64,000 bases of DNA, from NCBI GenBank assembly GCA_037478935.1, contig JBBFLR010000005.1, positions 43,706 to 107,705 on the forward strand. The letters are read 5' to 3'. How positions within the stretch are numbered: the first letter of the stretch is position 1; each line of letters starts with the position of its first letter. Positions 43,294 to 53,187 of this stretch are shown here, piece after piece. Under the pieces are notes generated by a model, which was not told where the DNA came from, made no database searches, and saw only the letters and a list, made by a program, of their open reading frames with translations. The DNA is from Candidatus Methanosuratincola sp. (GTDB taxonomy: Archaea; Thermoproteota; Methanomethylicia; Methanomethylicales; Methanomethylicaceae). A program made the position numbers and the translations under genes.

Positions 43294-44507
43294 GGTATTC
43301 GGACATACTCAGGTGGGGGCTTCGGGGCATTAAGCAGCGGAGGCTTCGCGCAGCCCTCACCATACTGGGCATCATGATCGGTACGGCTGCGGTGATAGCG
43401 CTCGTCTCCCAGACGGAGGGCATTCAGAGCAGCATACTCGAGCAAGTAAACAAGCTCGGACCGAACACAATCAGCATCAGACCAGCTTCAGGCGCAGTAG
43501 TCATCACGCAGACCGACGTCAATAAGATGCTCCAGATCCCTGGCATTGAGTACGTGGTGCCGGTTGTGACTACCCCCGTGAGAGTGTATGGAGGGGGAAC
43601 GTCCAAGCTCTTCACGTTGGTGGGGGTCGACAGCACCGATTTCGAGATCCTGATAAGCGGCGCCTCCTATGAGGAGGGCAGACTGTTCCAGTCCTTGAGC
43701 TATTCCGAGGTCACCGTCGGATCGTCGGTGAAGCAGCCCCAGGATCTGTCTTACCCCTTGGTCGTAGTCGGGCAGTCAACAACAATCGAGATCGGCATCG
43801 TTAACCCTGTAAAGAAGACCGTCCAGGTCGTCGGTGCGCTCGAGCCCTATGGGACCGCTACGCTCGTCTCTGTCGACGACAGCATCTTCATGTCCCTCAA
43901 GGGAGCGATGGCTCTCCTCGGAAAGGGCAGCTACAGCGCCCTTTTTATAAAGACGACCGATGTCGACTCGGTTGACTATGTGGTAGAGAACATAAAGGCG
44001 ATCTACGGAACCCGTCTTAATATACTGACCGTGAAGCAGATTACCCAAATAGTCTCCACCATAACTGGGCAGCTCACAGTTCTCCTTGGGGCGATAGCCG
44101 CCATCTCACTATTCGTCGCTGGACTGGGCATAATGAACATAATGTTCGTCTCGGTCATCGAGAGGACGCGCGAGATTGGCGTGCTGAAGGCACTTGGATT
44201 CACGAACAATGACGTGCTCCTGATATTCCTCTCCGAGGCAACCGTCATGGGCGTTATAGGCGGAATACTCGGGCTCCTGGTCGGCGCGGGCATTTCTCAC
44301 CTCATACCCGTGGTCCTCTCTGCCGGAGTGAGCCGGACGGCGAGCTCATTCGGCTCAACTACCGCCTTCTCTTATACACCAATAGTCCGGGTAGACATCG
44401 CCATCTTTGTATTATTGTTTGCCGTAGCGGTCGCACTGCTTGCAGGATTCTATCCCGCCAGGAGGGGCTCAAGGATGGATCCGGTCGTGGCGCTCAGGCA
44501 TGACTGA
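43290..44507 (+). CDS. FtsX/MacB-type ABC permease
   Basis: A 405-residue permease with the MacB_PCD pattern: N-terminal TM after GLRGIKQRRLRAALTILGI, a large periplasmic-type domain, and three C-terminal TM helices including the FtsX motif RTREIGVLKALGFTNNDVLLIFL. It overlaps the exported-protein gene by 4 nt (ATGA), so the three genes form one operon. This architecture moves proteins, lipids or antimicrobial peptides outward or drives mechanotransmission. Confidence 0.92.
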   Translation: MRYSDILRWGLRGIKQRRLRAALTILGIMIGTAAVIALVSQTEGIQSSILEQVNKLGPNTISIRPASGAVVITQTDVNKMLQIPGIEYVVPVVTTPVRVYGGGTSKLFTLVGVDSTDFEILISGASYEEGRLFQSLSYSEVTVGSSVKQPQDLSYPLVVVGQSTTIEIGIVNPVKKTVQVVGALEPYGTATLVSVDDSIFMSLKGAMALLGKGSYSALFIKTTDVDSVDYVVENIKAIYGTRLNILTVKQITQIVSTITGQLTVLLGAIAAISLFVAGLGIMNIMFVSVIERTREIGVLKALGFTNNDVLLIFLSEATVMGVIGGILGLLVGAGISHLIPVVLSAGVSRTASSFGSTTAFSYTPIVRVDIAIFVLLFAVAVALLAGFYPARRGSRMDPVVALRHD

Positions 44508-44584
44508 GACGTGCAGTATAGAAGGTGAAGAAAAAGAAAGCAAACAAAAAAGGGACGGATAAGGATCCGAATGATATAGGACGA

Positions 44585-46243
44585 CTACCTTAGCACGGCA
44601 CCTGTAGATGCCGAGGTGACCGATCTGCTGTACCTGTAGAAGGCGCCTTTTCTGTATCTGGGTTCGGGAGGGGACCACTCCGAGAGCCTAGAGGCGATCT
44701 CCTCGCTGCTGAGGTCGACCTCCAAGAGGCGCTTCTCGATGTCTATCCTGACCGTGTCGCCGTCCCTTACCACAGCAATTGGACCCCCTTCTGCAGCCTC
44801 AGGCGAGACGTGCCCGATCATCATGCCGTGTGTGGCACCGGAGAATCGGCCATCGGTGATCATCGCCACCTTCTCACCAATCCCCATGCCTACCAAGATT
44901 GATGTAAGCTGCAGCATCTCCCTCATCCCTGGGCCTCCCTTCGGACCCTCATACCTTATCACCACAACTGTGCCTTCGGTTATCCTGCCGTCCTCAGCAG
45001 CCCTTATCCCGTCTTCTTCCCTGTCGAATACAAGCGCCTTGCCCTCAAAGCCAAGCCTCCTGAGCCCCGCGGTCTTTATCACTGCACCGTCAGGGGCGAG
45101 GTTTCCCCTGAGTATCGCGAGTGTTCCCGTTGGTCTTATGGGATTGAGCGGAGGTCTTATTGTGTTCCCCACCACTTTTGCCTTCATTATGCTCTTTCCT
45201 ATGCTCTCGCCTGTGACGCTGATTGGCGTAGGGTCGACAATGCCTACCTCCAGGAGCTGCTTCATCAAAGCCATTATGCCCCCTGCCCTGTCCAGCTCCT
45301 CCATTGGCACATCACCAGCAGGCATCATGCTGACCAGCTGCGGGGTCCTCCTGCTGATCTCATCGAAGGTCTCTAGCTTTAACTGAACCTCAGCCTCGTT
45401 GGCAATCGCCATCAAGTGCAGTATTGCATTGGTCGACCCTCCCATAGCGACGTCCACTGCGATGGCGTTCCGGATCGCTCTCTCAGTGACGATTTTCTTG
45501 GGGGTTATCCCTAACCTGATCAGATCCATTATCTTCATTCCCGCGTACTTGCCCAGTCTGATCCTCCTTGCGTCGACCGCAGGGATGGTGCCGCTGCCAG
45601 GCAGGGATAGCCCCATCGCCTCAATCAGGCACGCAACCGTGTTCGCCGTATACATCCCTGCACAAGAGCCCGGTCCAGGGCAGGAGAACTCCTCGATTTC
45701 CTTCAAATCATCCTCGCTGATCTTCCCGCCCAGGTATGCACCTATGCTCTCGAAAGTCATGTCGAGCGAGAGCCTCTGCCCCTTCAGCACCCCGCAGAGC
45801 ATCGGTCCTCCGGTCACAAAGATCGACGGGATGTCGAGCCTCAGGGCAGCCATCACCATCCCGGGCTCTATTTTGTCGCAGCTGCAGACGAAGACGAGTC
45901 CGTCAAAAGAGTAGGCATTTGCGACGACCTCTACTGAATCGGCGACGATCTCCCTGCTGATCAGCGGGCTCCGCATGCCCTCGTGCCCCATGGCAATACC
46001 GTCACATATCCCAATGGTATTGAACTCCAGCGGGGTTCCGCCCGCGATCCTAACCCCTGCCTTGACGGCCTCGGCTATCCTGTTCAAGTGGACGTGTCCC
46101 GGTATGATCTCATTCCATGAGTTCACTACCCCGATGATTGGTCTTTCGATCTCCTCATCCACCAAGCCGAGGGCCTTTAGCAGGGCACGGTGGGGGGTCT
46201 TCTGGACTCCCTTCTTTATGACGTCTGAGCGCATAGCAACCAC
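44585..46243 (-). CDS. ilvD: Dihydroxy-acid dehydratase
   Basis: Fe-S enzyme of valine, isoleucine and pantothenate synthesis. Characteristic motifs: [30 protein letters not shown] (cluster cysteines), [12 protein letters not shown], and near the C terminus [12 protein letters not shown] and [14 protein letters not shown]. The length of 552 residues is normal. Confidence 0.96.
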   Translation of the reverse strand: MVAMRSDVIKKGVQKTPHRALLKALGLVDEEIERPIIGVVNSWNEIIPGHVHLNRIAEAVKAGVRIAGGTPLEFNTIGICDGIAMGHEGMRSPLISREIVADSVEVVANAYSFDGLVFVCSCDKIEPGMVMAALRLDIPSIFVTGGPMLCGVLKGQRLSLDMTFESIGAYLGGKISEDDLKEIEEFSCPGPGSCAGMYTANTVACLIEAMGLSLPGSGTIPAVDARRIRLGKYAGMKIMDLIRLGITPKKIVTERAIRNAIAVDVAMGGSTNAILHLMAIANEAEVQLKLETFDEISRRTPQLVSMMPAGDVPMEELDRAGGIMALMKQLLEVGIVDPTPISVTGESIGKSIMKAKVVGNTIRPPLNPIRPTGTLAILRGNLAPDGAVIKTAGLRRLGFEGKALVFDREEDGIRAAEDGRITEGTVVVIRYEGPKGGPGMREMLQLTSILVGMGIGEKVAMITDGRFSGATHGMMIGHVSPEAAEGGPIAVVRDGDTVRIDIEKRLLEVDLSSEEIASRLSEWSPPEPRYRKGAFYRYSRSVTSASTGAVLR

Positions 46244-46320
46244 AGAGATTTAATTGAAAAGCATCAATATATAACAGTTTGACTTTGGTGGTTGATAGAC
46301 GCTTTAAGATACTAAAAGAG

Positions 46321-47160
46321 ATGGTAGATTTGGAGGCAAGCCTTGTTCCTGTTGCAGTACTCGCATTCGGCATTTTTGCCGGGAGTTTGGGGGCGATGCT
46401 CGGACTGGGGGGCGGCGTCCTGATGATAATATTCCTACTCCTGGCGCTGAACATCCCCGCACACCAGGCAGTGGCACTTAGCCTGATCGCAGTGATAGCG
46501 AGCTCCAGTATGGCAGGCAGCGTCTACATAAAGGACAAAATGACCAATCTCAAACTAGCCATGGTCCTCGAGGCTTTCACGGTTAGCGGTGCTGTGGCTG
46601 GCGCGTTCCTAGCCCTCTCTCTTCCAGTATCTGCGATCCAGGCACTTCTCGGATGCGTCCTATTCTACACTTCAATTACAATGTTCAGGGAAAGGGGAAC
46701 GGAACGCTTCGAGTCCTCTGGGTGTGGTTCTCTGGAGGGGGAGTTCTACGACGAGCAGGCATGCAGGACGGTGAAGTACGATGTAAAAAACCTTGAGCTC
46801 GGCGCAGTGGCGAGCCTGATCGCAGGCGCTGTTTCAGGCATAGTCGGCATAGGAGGTGGAGTGATAAAAGTCCCGATAATGAATATTGTGATGAAAATCC
46901 CCATAAAGGCTGCGGCTGCAACGAGCAATTTCATGGTTGGTGTGACGGCAGCTGCGAGCGCCGTGATTTACTTCCAGAGCGGGCTGGTTGATCTCCATCT
47001 TGCGGCACCAACGATACTGGGGATAATGGTTGGCGCATACATGGGGACGCGTCTTCTCGCCAAGTCGAGATCAGCGGTGTTAAGAAAAGTCCTTGCGGTT
47101 GTGCTTGCCTTCTTCGGGATGATCCTATTGCTAAAGGCAGGAGGCATTCTGGCATGGTGA
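46321..47160 (+). CDS. TauE/SafE-family sulfite/sulfonate exporter
   Basis: A polytopic protein (about eight TM helices) with two copies of the family motif GAMLGLGGGVLM and GIVGIGGGVIKVP. It exports sulfite, sulfoacetate or related anions. I put the start at the ATG 46321 because the family begins at the first helix, though frame and TATA box (about 46267-46274) would also allow a TTG at 46279 or a GTG at 46288. It overlaps the next gene by 7 nt. Confidence 0.87.
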   Translation: MVDLEASLVPVAVLAFGIFAGSLGAMLGLGGGVLMIIFLLLALNIPAHQAVALSLIAVIASSSMAGSVYIKDKMTNLKLAMVLEAFTVSGAVAGAFLALSLPVSAIQALLGCVLFYTSITMFRERGTERFESSGCGSLEGEFYDEQACRTVKYDVKNLELGAVASLIAGAVSGIVGIGGGVIKVPIMNIVMKIPIKAAAATSNFMVGVTAAASAVIYFQSGLVDLHLAAPTILGIMVGAYMGTRLLAKSRSAVLRKVLAVVLAFFGMILLLKAGGILAW

Positions 47161-47408
47161 ACGTTGAAGAACTCATATCGTTGGTCCTCAGGACAGGGGT
47201 TTTGAGCGGGGTTGCAATAACATCAATCGGCTTCTTCACTTCAGCAGAGATAGCCTGGCTGGGCGTGCTTGTGCTCATATCGACCCCTTTCATGCGGGTC
47301 ATTATGGCTGGGGCCTATTTTCTTTCGAGGAAGGATCTGGTCTACTCCGCACTTGCGGCATATGTGATTATGATACTTGTGATAGGGAGCTTCCTTCGCA
47401 TAATATAA
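47154..47408 (+). CDS. DUF1634-family membrane protein
   Basis: An 84-residue protein with three TM helices and VLRTGVLSGVAITSIGFF near the start. DUF1634 proteins frequently accompany TauE genes, and here the ATG overlaps the tauE-like stop. It is probably a small partner subunit of that exporter. Confidence 0.8.
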   Translation: MVNVEELISLVLRTGVLSGVAITSIGFFTSAEIAWLGVLVLISTPFMRVIMAGAYFLSRKDLVYSALAAYVIMILVIGSFLRII

Positions 47409-47518
47409 TCACATAAAGCGACAAGTCATCATTGTCACAAAATTGATACGAACTGACCCCAGAAGACAACAGCATTTTTAAGATAAGAGGAAGATAATGA
47501 ACTGAAGTGGTGTTGTAA

Positions 47519-48616
47519 ATGGTCAGGACGACTTTGAGCGTATTGAAGGCAGATGTAGGATCATTGGCAGGGCACAACGTCGTGCACCCGATGCAGCTTA
47601 AGGTTGCGCAGGACTCTTTAAAAGACGCAAAGGAATCGGGGCTGATTAGTGATTTTTATGTGACTAATTGTGGTGATGACCTCGAGCTCATAATCACTCA
47701 CAAAAAAGGTGAAGACAACGCAGAGATCCACAATATGGCCTGGGAGACGTTCAAGAAAGCCGCCAAGGTAGCAGAAGAGCTAGGTCTTTACGCCGCAGGT
47801 CAAGATCTCCTCTGCGAGGCATTCTCAGGAAACCTCAAGGGGCTGGGACCTGGCTATGCTGAGTTGGAGTTTGAGGAGCGGAAGAGTGAGCCTGTCGTCA
47901 TCTTCATGGCCGACAAGACCGAGCCGGGGGCGTTCAACCTTCCCCTTTACAAGGTCTTTGCAGACCCGTTCTCGACGGCTGGGTTGGTCATTGACCCGAC
48001 GATGCACGACGGCTTCAAGTTCGAGGTCCTGGATGTCTTAGAAGGCACCTCCTTCGAGCTCAACACCCCGGAAGAGTCCTACGACCTCCTTGCGCTGATC
48101 GGCACAACGGGCAGATACATACTCAAGAGGATCAGCAAGAAGGACGGGACTGTCGCATCAAGGGTGAGCATCACAAGACTCTGTCTCATTGCAGGCAGGT
48201 ACGTCGGGAAGGACGACCCTGTTGCGATAGTTAGGGCGCAGCACGGCCTTCCTGCGGTCGGTGAGATCCTCGAGCCGTTCGCATTCCCGCACCTCGTGGC
48301 CGGATGGATGAGGGGCTCCCACTACGGCCCGCTGATGCCAGTGGCCCAGTGCAACGCAAGGTGCACAAGGTTCGACGGCCCGCCGAGGCTCATCGCACTT
48401 GGCTTCCAGATCAAGAATGGCAGGCTCACAGGACCTTCTGACCTGTTTGATGACCCCGCATTTGACATGACTAGGGCAAAGGCCTGCGAGATAGCAGACT
48501 ACATGAGGAGGCACGGTCCGTTCATGCCAGAGCGGCTGGGACCAGAGGAGATGGAGTACACGACAATGCCCCAGGTGCTTGAAAAGCTCAAGGCAAGGGG
48601 CAAGAAAGAGGAATAG
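47519..48616 (+). CDS. fbp: Fructose 1,6-bisphosphate aldolase/phosphatase
   Basis: Archaeal class V FBPase, a bifunctional gluconeogenic enzyme making fructose-6-phosphate from triose phosphates. Typical N-terminal KADVGSLAGHNVVHP, catalytic GPGYAELEFEER and DKTEPGAFNLPLY, with DPTMHDGFKFEV. The 365-residue length fits. Its TATA-like TTTTTAAGA lies about 40 nt upstream of the ATG. Confidence 0.96.
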   Translation: MVRTTLSVLKADVGSLAGHNVVHPMQLKVAQDSLKDAKESGLISDFYVTNCGDDLELIITHKKGEDNAEIHNMAWETFKKAAKVAEELGLYAAGQDLLCEAFSGNLKGLGPGYAELEFEERKSEPVVIFMADKTEPGAFNLPLYKVFADPFSTAGLVIDPTMHDGFKFEVLDVLEGTSFELNTPEESYDLLALIGTTGRYILKRISKKDGTVASRVSITRLCLIAGRYVGKDDPVAIVRAQHGLPAVGEILEPFAFPHLVAGWMRGSHYGPLMPVAQCNARCTRFDGPPRLIALGFQIKNGRLTGPSDLFDDPAFDMTRAKACEIADYMRRHGPFMPERLGPEEMEYTTMPQVLEKLKARGKKEE

Positions 48617-48642
48617 CAGGGCGCTCCGCCCTTTGAGAACCG

Positions 48643-48927
48643 GTGACTGGCTTGCGGGTCAAAGTCTCCTACCTTTCCATTCTGAGGGATGCGACTGGGG
48701 TGAAGGAAGAGGAACTCCAGCTGGAGGAAGGAGCCACAGTCGAGGATCTGGTCCGCTGCCTGATTGAGAAATACGGGGAAAAGATGAGGCGTCTGTTGAC
48801 CGAATCGGAGATGGAGCAGGGGATAATGATAACGCTGGACGGAGTCCTACTTTCGAAGGCAGACATGAAGAACCCGATCTCCGACGGCTCGGAGGTACTG
48901 ATAGGTCTCCCGCCCTTCGGAGGCTGA
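48643..48927 (+). CDS. MoaD/ThiS-family sulfur-carrier protein
   Basis: A 94-residue ubiquitin-like protein ending in the Gly-Gly needed for thiocarboxylation (GLPPFGG). It could be MoaD for molybdopterin or tungstopterin, or a ubiquitin-like modifier (SAMP). The sequence does not discriminate. GTG start. It follows fbp by about 26 nt, which looks incidental. Confidence 0.85.
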   Translation: MTGLRVKVSYLSILRDATGVKEEELQLEEGATVEDLVRCLIEKYGEKMRRLLTESEMEQGIMITLDGVLLSKADMKNPISDGSEVLIGLPPFGG

Positions 48928-48959
48928 CCTGCCTTATTTGGAGAATAGTTGGTTAATGG

Positions 48960-50588
48960 ATGGTGTATGAGTTAGAACTGGAAACAGAAGTTTTGGTGAT
49001 AGGCGGAGGCTTGGCTGGGCTTTGTGCAGCGATCTCCTCCGCATCGGACCACTCCAAGACTGCAATTGTGACAAAGACACTCGTCGGTGGAGCGAACACA
49101 ACCGCCGTTGCTGCAGGCATACTCTCTGCAGTGACTGCATTCGGTGACCCTGAGGACACTCCAGAACTGCACTTCCAAGACACGCTCCGTGGGGGGTGCA
49201 TGATCAATGACAAGAGACTAGCGAAGACAATGGTCAGGGACGTCTCGAAGTATTTCTCCCGACTCATGGAGCTGGGAGTGGAGTTCGAGGATGAAAACGG
49301 GGAGATCAAGGCTTACCCGATCCCCGGGCATTCCAAGCCCAGATCGTATTACATGAAGGGGAGGGCGACCGCCCTCCAAAGAGTGCTCAGGACGGCAGCA
49401 GAAGGGCTTGGCGTCAAATTCCTCGAGAGGACCATGGTCACGAGGATCGTGAAAGACGGGGACCGTGTGGTCGGGGCTATCGGCGCAAGGACGGACTCGG
49501 GCGAGCCGGTCCTTATCAAGGCAAAAGCGGCGGTGGTTGCGACAGGCGGGTCAGGGGAGATCTACTCGAAGACCCTTATGCCTGCCGGATCCTCAGGCTA
49601 CGGTTGCAGCCTGGCATTCAGGGCGGGAGTCGAGCTTGTGGACATGGAGTTCGTCCAGTTCTACCCGATGATGGTCTCACAAGAAGGTCTCCCGAAGCTT
49701 TTCATAGACTATCCCCAGCTCCTGAAGCACGGCGGGGACGTCTTGGACGAGGACGGGAACTCGATCTTCAAGAAGCACGGCATAAACGAACCTTGGAAGA
49801 TGACGAGGGACTCGTTTTCAATACTCATCGCCAAGGAGATGATCTCGGGAGGCAAGGAGAGGAAGGTCTTCCTGGACTGCAGGAACATAAAGAACGGCGA
49901 CATGGAGATCAACCCTGCCCTGAGGTCGGCGGTAATAGACCTCGAGTCCAGAAGGGTGCCTCTGAGGACTGAGAAAATCTCGATCTCCCCATATGCACAC
50001 TTCATGATGGGCGGGATTAAGACGGATCCCAACGGGGCTACGTCGGTTCAAGGGCTCTACGCTGCGGGTGAAGCTGCTGGCGGAGCCCACGGCGCAAACA
50101 GGATCGGCGGCAACGCATTTGCCGCAGCGATAGCATTCGGATTCAGGTCAGGCATGGCTGCTTCAATGTATGCAAGCACGGTCGATTGGGCCGACTTGGG
50201 CGCATTCAAGATGGACTCAGAGTTCCCCTACCAGGATCATATCGGTGAAGGGAAGATCCTTGCCAAAGATGCGATCAGTACAATCAGAGAGACGATGTGG
50301 AATGACGTCGGGATCATAAGAAGTGCCCGCGGGCTGCAGGAAGCGTTGGCGACGTTCAACAGGATCCGTGAAGAGGGCATACGCGCTGAGAATAGCCTCG
50401 AACTCACGCTAGTCCAGATGATGCTCGATATGGCAGAAGTGACTGCGATGGCAGCATCACTCAGGGAAGAGAGCAGGGGAGCACACTACAGGGACGATTT
50501 TCCAAAAGAGGACGAAAAATGGATGAAGCGGATTGTGTTCGCACTCAAGGAAGGCAATTGCGAAGTAACTTACATACCCGTCGAATGA
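48960..50588 (+). CDS. FAD-dependent succinate dehydrogenase/fumarate reductase-type flavoprotein
   Basis: A 542-residue flavoprotein with the dinucleotide motif VLVIGGGLAGLCAA, the FAD-attachment and catalytic region GGSGEIYSKTLMPAG, AHFMMGGIKTDPNG and AGEAAGGAHGANRIGGNA, and RESRGAHYRDDFP near the C terminus. That order marks SdhA/FrdA or L-aspartate oxidase. Without an adjacent iron-sulfur subunit I cannot say which. Thiol:fumarate reductase TfrA of methanogens is another possibility. Confidence 0.88.
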   Translation: MVYELELETEVLVIGGGLAGLCAAISSASDHSKTAIVTKTLVGGANTTAVAAGILSAVTAFGDPEDTPELHFQDTLRGGCMINDKRLAKTMVRDVSKYFSRLMELGVEFEDENGEIKAYPIPGHSKPRSYYMKGRATALQRVLRTAAEGLGVKFLERTMVTRIVKDGDRVVGAIGARTDSGEPVLIKAKAAVVATGGSGEIYSKTLMPAGSSGYGCSLAFRAGVELVDMEFVQFYPMMVSQEGLPKLFIDYPQLLKHGGDVLDEDGNSIFKKHGINEPWKMTRDSFSILIAKEMISGGKERKVFLDCRNIKNGDMEINPALRSAVIDLESRRVPLRTEKISISPYAHFMMGGIKTDPNGATSVQGLYAAGEAAGGAHGANRIGGNAFAAAIAFGFRSGMAASMYASTVDWADLGAFKMDSEFPYQDHIGEGKILAKDAISTIRETMWNDVGIIRSARGLQEALATFNRIREEGIRAENSLELTLVQMMLDMAEVTAMAASLREESRGAHYRDDFPKEDEKWMKRIVFALKEGNCEVTYIPVE

Positions 50589-50648
50589 ATGGAAGAAGTT
50601 AAATGGGCTTTCCGCCTGCCCTTGAGCGTTTAACTTTATCTTTCTTTT

Positions 50649-50678
50649 ATTCGATAAATTTAACTCAAAATATCGAAT
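50649..50678. promoter_or_regulatory. Inverted repeat upstream of hppA, candidate operator
   Basis: ATTCGATA (50649-50656) and its exact complement TATCGAAT (50671-50678), arms 22 nt apart centre to centre (about two helical turns). The dyad ends 2 nt before the TATA-like CTTAAATA (50681-50688). Confidence 0.5.
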
Positions 50679-50737
50679 CGCTTAAATACACCCCTCCTGA
50701 ATCTCTCCATTAACATTGGAGGTAAGGTGGAAGATTC

Positions 50738-52798
50738 ATGAGTGAGTTATTGACACCGCTTACGGTTGGACTTAACATAGAGATCGTCCTGCCGCTCGTG
50801 GCAGGCATAGTCGCGCTGTTGTACGCAGGATACCTTGCGATGAGCGTGATGAAGGAGGACGAGGGCACGGAGGAGATGAAGAGGATCGCAAAGGCGATCA
50901 GGGAAGGCGGCGACGCATACCTTAACCGCCAGTACAAGACGGTTGCCATATTTGCAGCCGTGATCGCCATAGTCCTCATCATCGCGATCAACTGGCAGAC
51001 TGCACTCGGCTTCGCCGTAGGCGCTGCACTATCAGCATTCTGCGGATACGTCGGCATGAAGATGACTACCCAGGGTAACGTCAGGACGGCAAACAAGGCA
51101 AAGCACGGCCTTCAGGCCGCACTCTCGCTCGCATTCAAAGGCGGAGCGGTATCGGGCTTCTCTATCGTTGGGCTTGCGCTACTTGGTCTCACATTCTTCT
51201 ACATCCTCTTCGGCGATGCAAACCTTCTAGTCGGGTTCGGCTTCGGTGCATGCCTGATAAGCCTCTTTGCTAGGGTCGGGGGAGGGATCTATACAAAGGC
51301 AGCCGATGTCGGGGCGGACCTGGTCGGCAAGGTCGAGGCAGGGATACCTGAAGATGACCCCCGTAACCCCGCCGTAATCGCCGACAATGTGGGTGACGCA
51401 GTGGGCGACTGCGCGGGCATGGGTGCGGACTTGTTCGAGACCTATGTCGTGACGGCGCTCGCTGCAATGCTCCTGGCCTCGTCCCCTGCTGTCCTCTCGA
51501 AATTCGGTACAAGCGGCATAGCCCTGCCTCTTGTGATCGGTGCAATGGCCATCTTCGCCACAGTCTTAGGGACCTTCTTTGTCAGGCTTGGAAAGGAAGG
51601 CAAGATAATGAATGCACTTTACAAGGGCCTTGCGGCCACAACAGTTGTCTCGGCGGTCGCTTTCTACCTCGTCAGCCATTACTTCATGGGAGGGGATATC
51701 GGCGTCTTCCTGTGCTCGTTGGTAGGACTTGCTGTCATGGTCTGCATGGTAGTGATAACAGACTATTTCACGTCATACTCACACAAGCCTGTGCTCTTCG
51801 TCTCTGAAGCATCGAAGACAGGCGCAGGGACTAACATCATAGCCGGCCTCGGCATGGGCATGCGCAGCACATTCCTCCCCGTGATAGTCATCGTCGCAGG
51901 CATTCTGGTTTCATACTTCATATCCGGCGGCGCATCATCTCCGGAGCTCGGAGTATACGGGATAGCAATAGCGGCAGCGGCGATGCTGTCCACAACTGGG
52001 ATGATCGTCTCGATCGACGCGTATGGACCGATAACGGACAACGCAGGCGGTATTGCAGAGATGGCGAACCTCCCTAAGGAGGTCCGAGATGTGACAGACC
52101 CCCTTGATGCTGTTGGCAACACCACAAAGGCTGTGACAAAAGGATACGCAATCGGATCCGCGGCACTTGCTGCGCTCTCGCTTTTTGCCGCGTATAAGGA
52201 CGAGATCGTGAAAAGGATAGGGTCGGTAGTCCTATCGATAGAAGACCCGTTCGTGCTGACCGGTCTTCTCATTGGAGCTGCGATACCTTTCCTGTTCGCT
52301 TCCATGCTGATGACTGCTGTCGGCAGGGCTGCATTCCAGATCGTCGAGGAGGTCAGGAGGCAGTTCCGCGAGATCAAAGGCATCATGGAGGGGACTGCAA
52401 AGCCGGACTACGGCAGGGCAGTCGACATCGTGACCAAGGCGGCGCTGAAGGAGCTCGCAGTACCTGCACTGATCGCAATACTCTCGCCTCTGCTCGTAGG
52501 GTTCCTTCTCAATGAGAGAGCCCTTGGAGGCATGCTTATGGGAGTTATCCTGTCTGGGCTCCTACTAGCGCTGCTGATGACGACAGGAGGAGCGATGTGG
52601 GACAATGCGAAGAAGTACATCGAGCTCGGCAACTTTGGCGGTAAGAGAAGCCCTGCTCATGCTGCTGCAGTTGTTGGTGACACCGTTGGAGATCCGTTCA
52701 AGGACACAGCTGGACCTGCCATCAACCCGCTCATCAAAGTGATGAACACGATCTCGATACTCTTCATCGCCTTAATCCTTATGTACTCTCTCCTCTAA
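50738..52798 (+). CDS. hppA: Membrane-bound H+-translocating pyrophosphatase
   Basis: A 686-residue protein with about 16 TM helices. Core motif [21 protein letters not shown], then [20 protein letters not shown] and, near the C terminus, [20 protein letters not shown]. The sequence [10 protein letters not shown] has Lys and Thr at the positions that mark the K+-independent, H+-pumping class. It couples PPi hydrolysis to proton export. A strong GGAGGT site is 15 nt upstream of the ATG. Confidence 0.95.
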   Translation: MSELLTPLTVGLNIEIVLPLVAGIVALLYAGYLAMSVMKEDEGTEEMKRIAKAIREGGDAYLNRQYKTVAIFAAVIAIVLIIAINWQTALGFAVGAALSAFCGYVGMKMTTQGNVRTANKAKHGLQAALSLAFKGGAVSGFSIVGLALLGLTFFYILFGDANLLVGFGFGACLISLFARVGGGIYTKAADVGADLVGKVEAGIPEDDPRNPAVIADNVGDAVGDCAGMGADLFETYVVTALAAMLLASSPAVLSKFGTSGIALPLVIGAMAIFATVLGTFFVRLGKEGKIMNALYKGLAATTVVSAVAFYLVSHYFMGGDIGVFLCSLVGLAVMVCMVVITDYFTSYSHKPVLFVSEASKTGAGTNIIAGLGMGMRSTFLPVIVIVAGILVSYFISGGASSPELGVYGIAIAAAAMLSTTGMIVSIDAYGPITDNAGGIAEMANLPKEVRDVTDPLDAVGNTTKAVTKGYAIGSAALAALSLFAAYKDEIVKRIGSVVLSIEDPFVLTGLLIGAAIPFLFASMLMTAVGRAAFQIVEEVRRQFREIKGIMEGTAKPDYGRAVDIVTKAALKELAVPALIAILSPLLVGFLLNERALGGMLMGVILSGLLLALLMTTGGAMWDNAKKYIELGNFGGKRSPAHAAAVVGDTVGDPFKDTAGPAINPLIKVMNTISILFIALILMYSLL

Positions 52799-52811
52799 TC
52801 TTTTTTTACAG

Positions 52812-52991
52812 GTGGGTTTTTTGCCAGATAGGACTTTTCTGATCAGGGTAAAGGAGGACACGTACATCAGCCTGCTTGAACTCCAGAAGACTTTGAGGTT
52901 CCAGGACAGCCAGGACAGACGCAGGAAGACGATGGATTATGTCATCAGGTACCTGCTTAAGAACGAAGCAGAATCGAGACGGCGGACCTAG
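52812..52991 (+). CDS. Small ribbon-helix-helix-like protein
   Basis: A 59-residue reading frame starting at GTG, 13 nt after the hppA stop. Its pattern is a short strand (RTFLIRVKED), a helix (TYISLLELQKTL) and a second helix (RRRKTMDYVIRYLLK). This resembles CopG/RHH DNA-binding proteins. A partner or target is unknown. It may be cotranscribed with hppA. Confidence 0.6.
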   Translation: MGFLPDRTFLIRVKEDTYISLLELQKTLRFQDSQDRRRKTMDYVIRYLLKNEAESRRRT

Positions 52992-53187
52992 CCCATTTGT
53001 TCTGTACTCGTTTTGAATTATTGAAAGTCATTTCGAAAAAAGATTGGAAAAGAAGGCAAAGTCAAGCGGATGGAAGGCCTACTGCAGATTTTCAGATGGG
53101 AGATGCCTCAGATACCCTAGGGGCCCTCATCTTTCCCATCGGTTTGCATGACTATCTTCATCGGCAAAAGAGATATTATCTGAAGAC

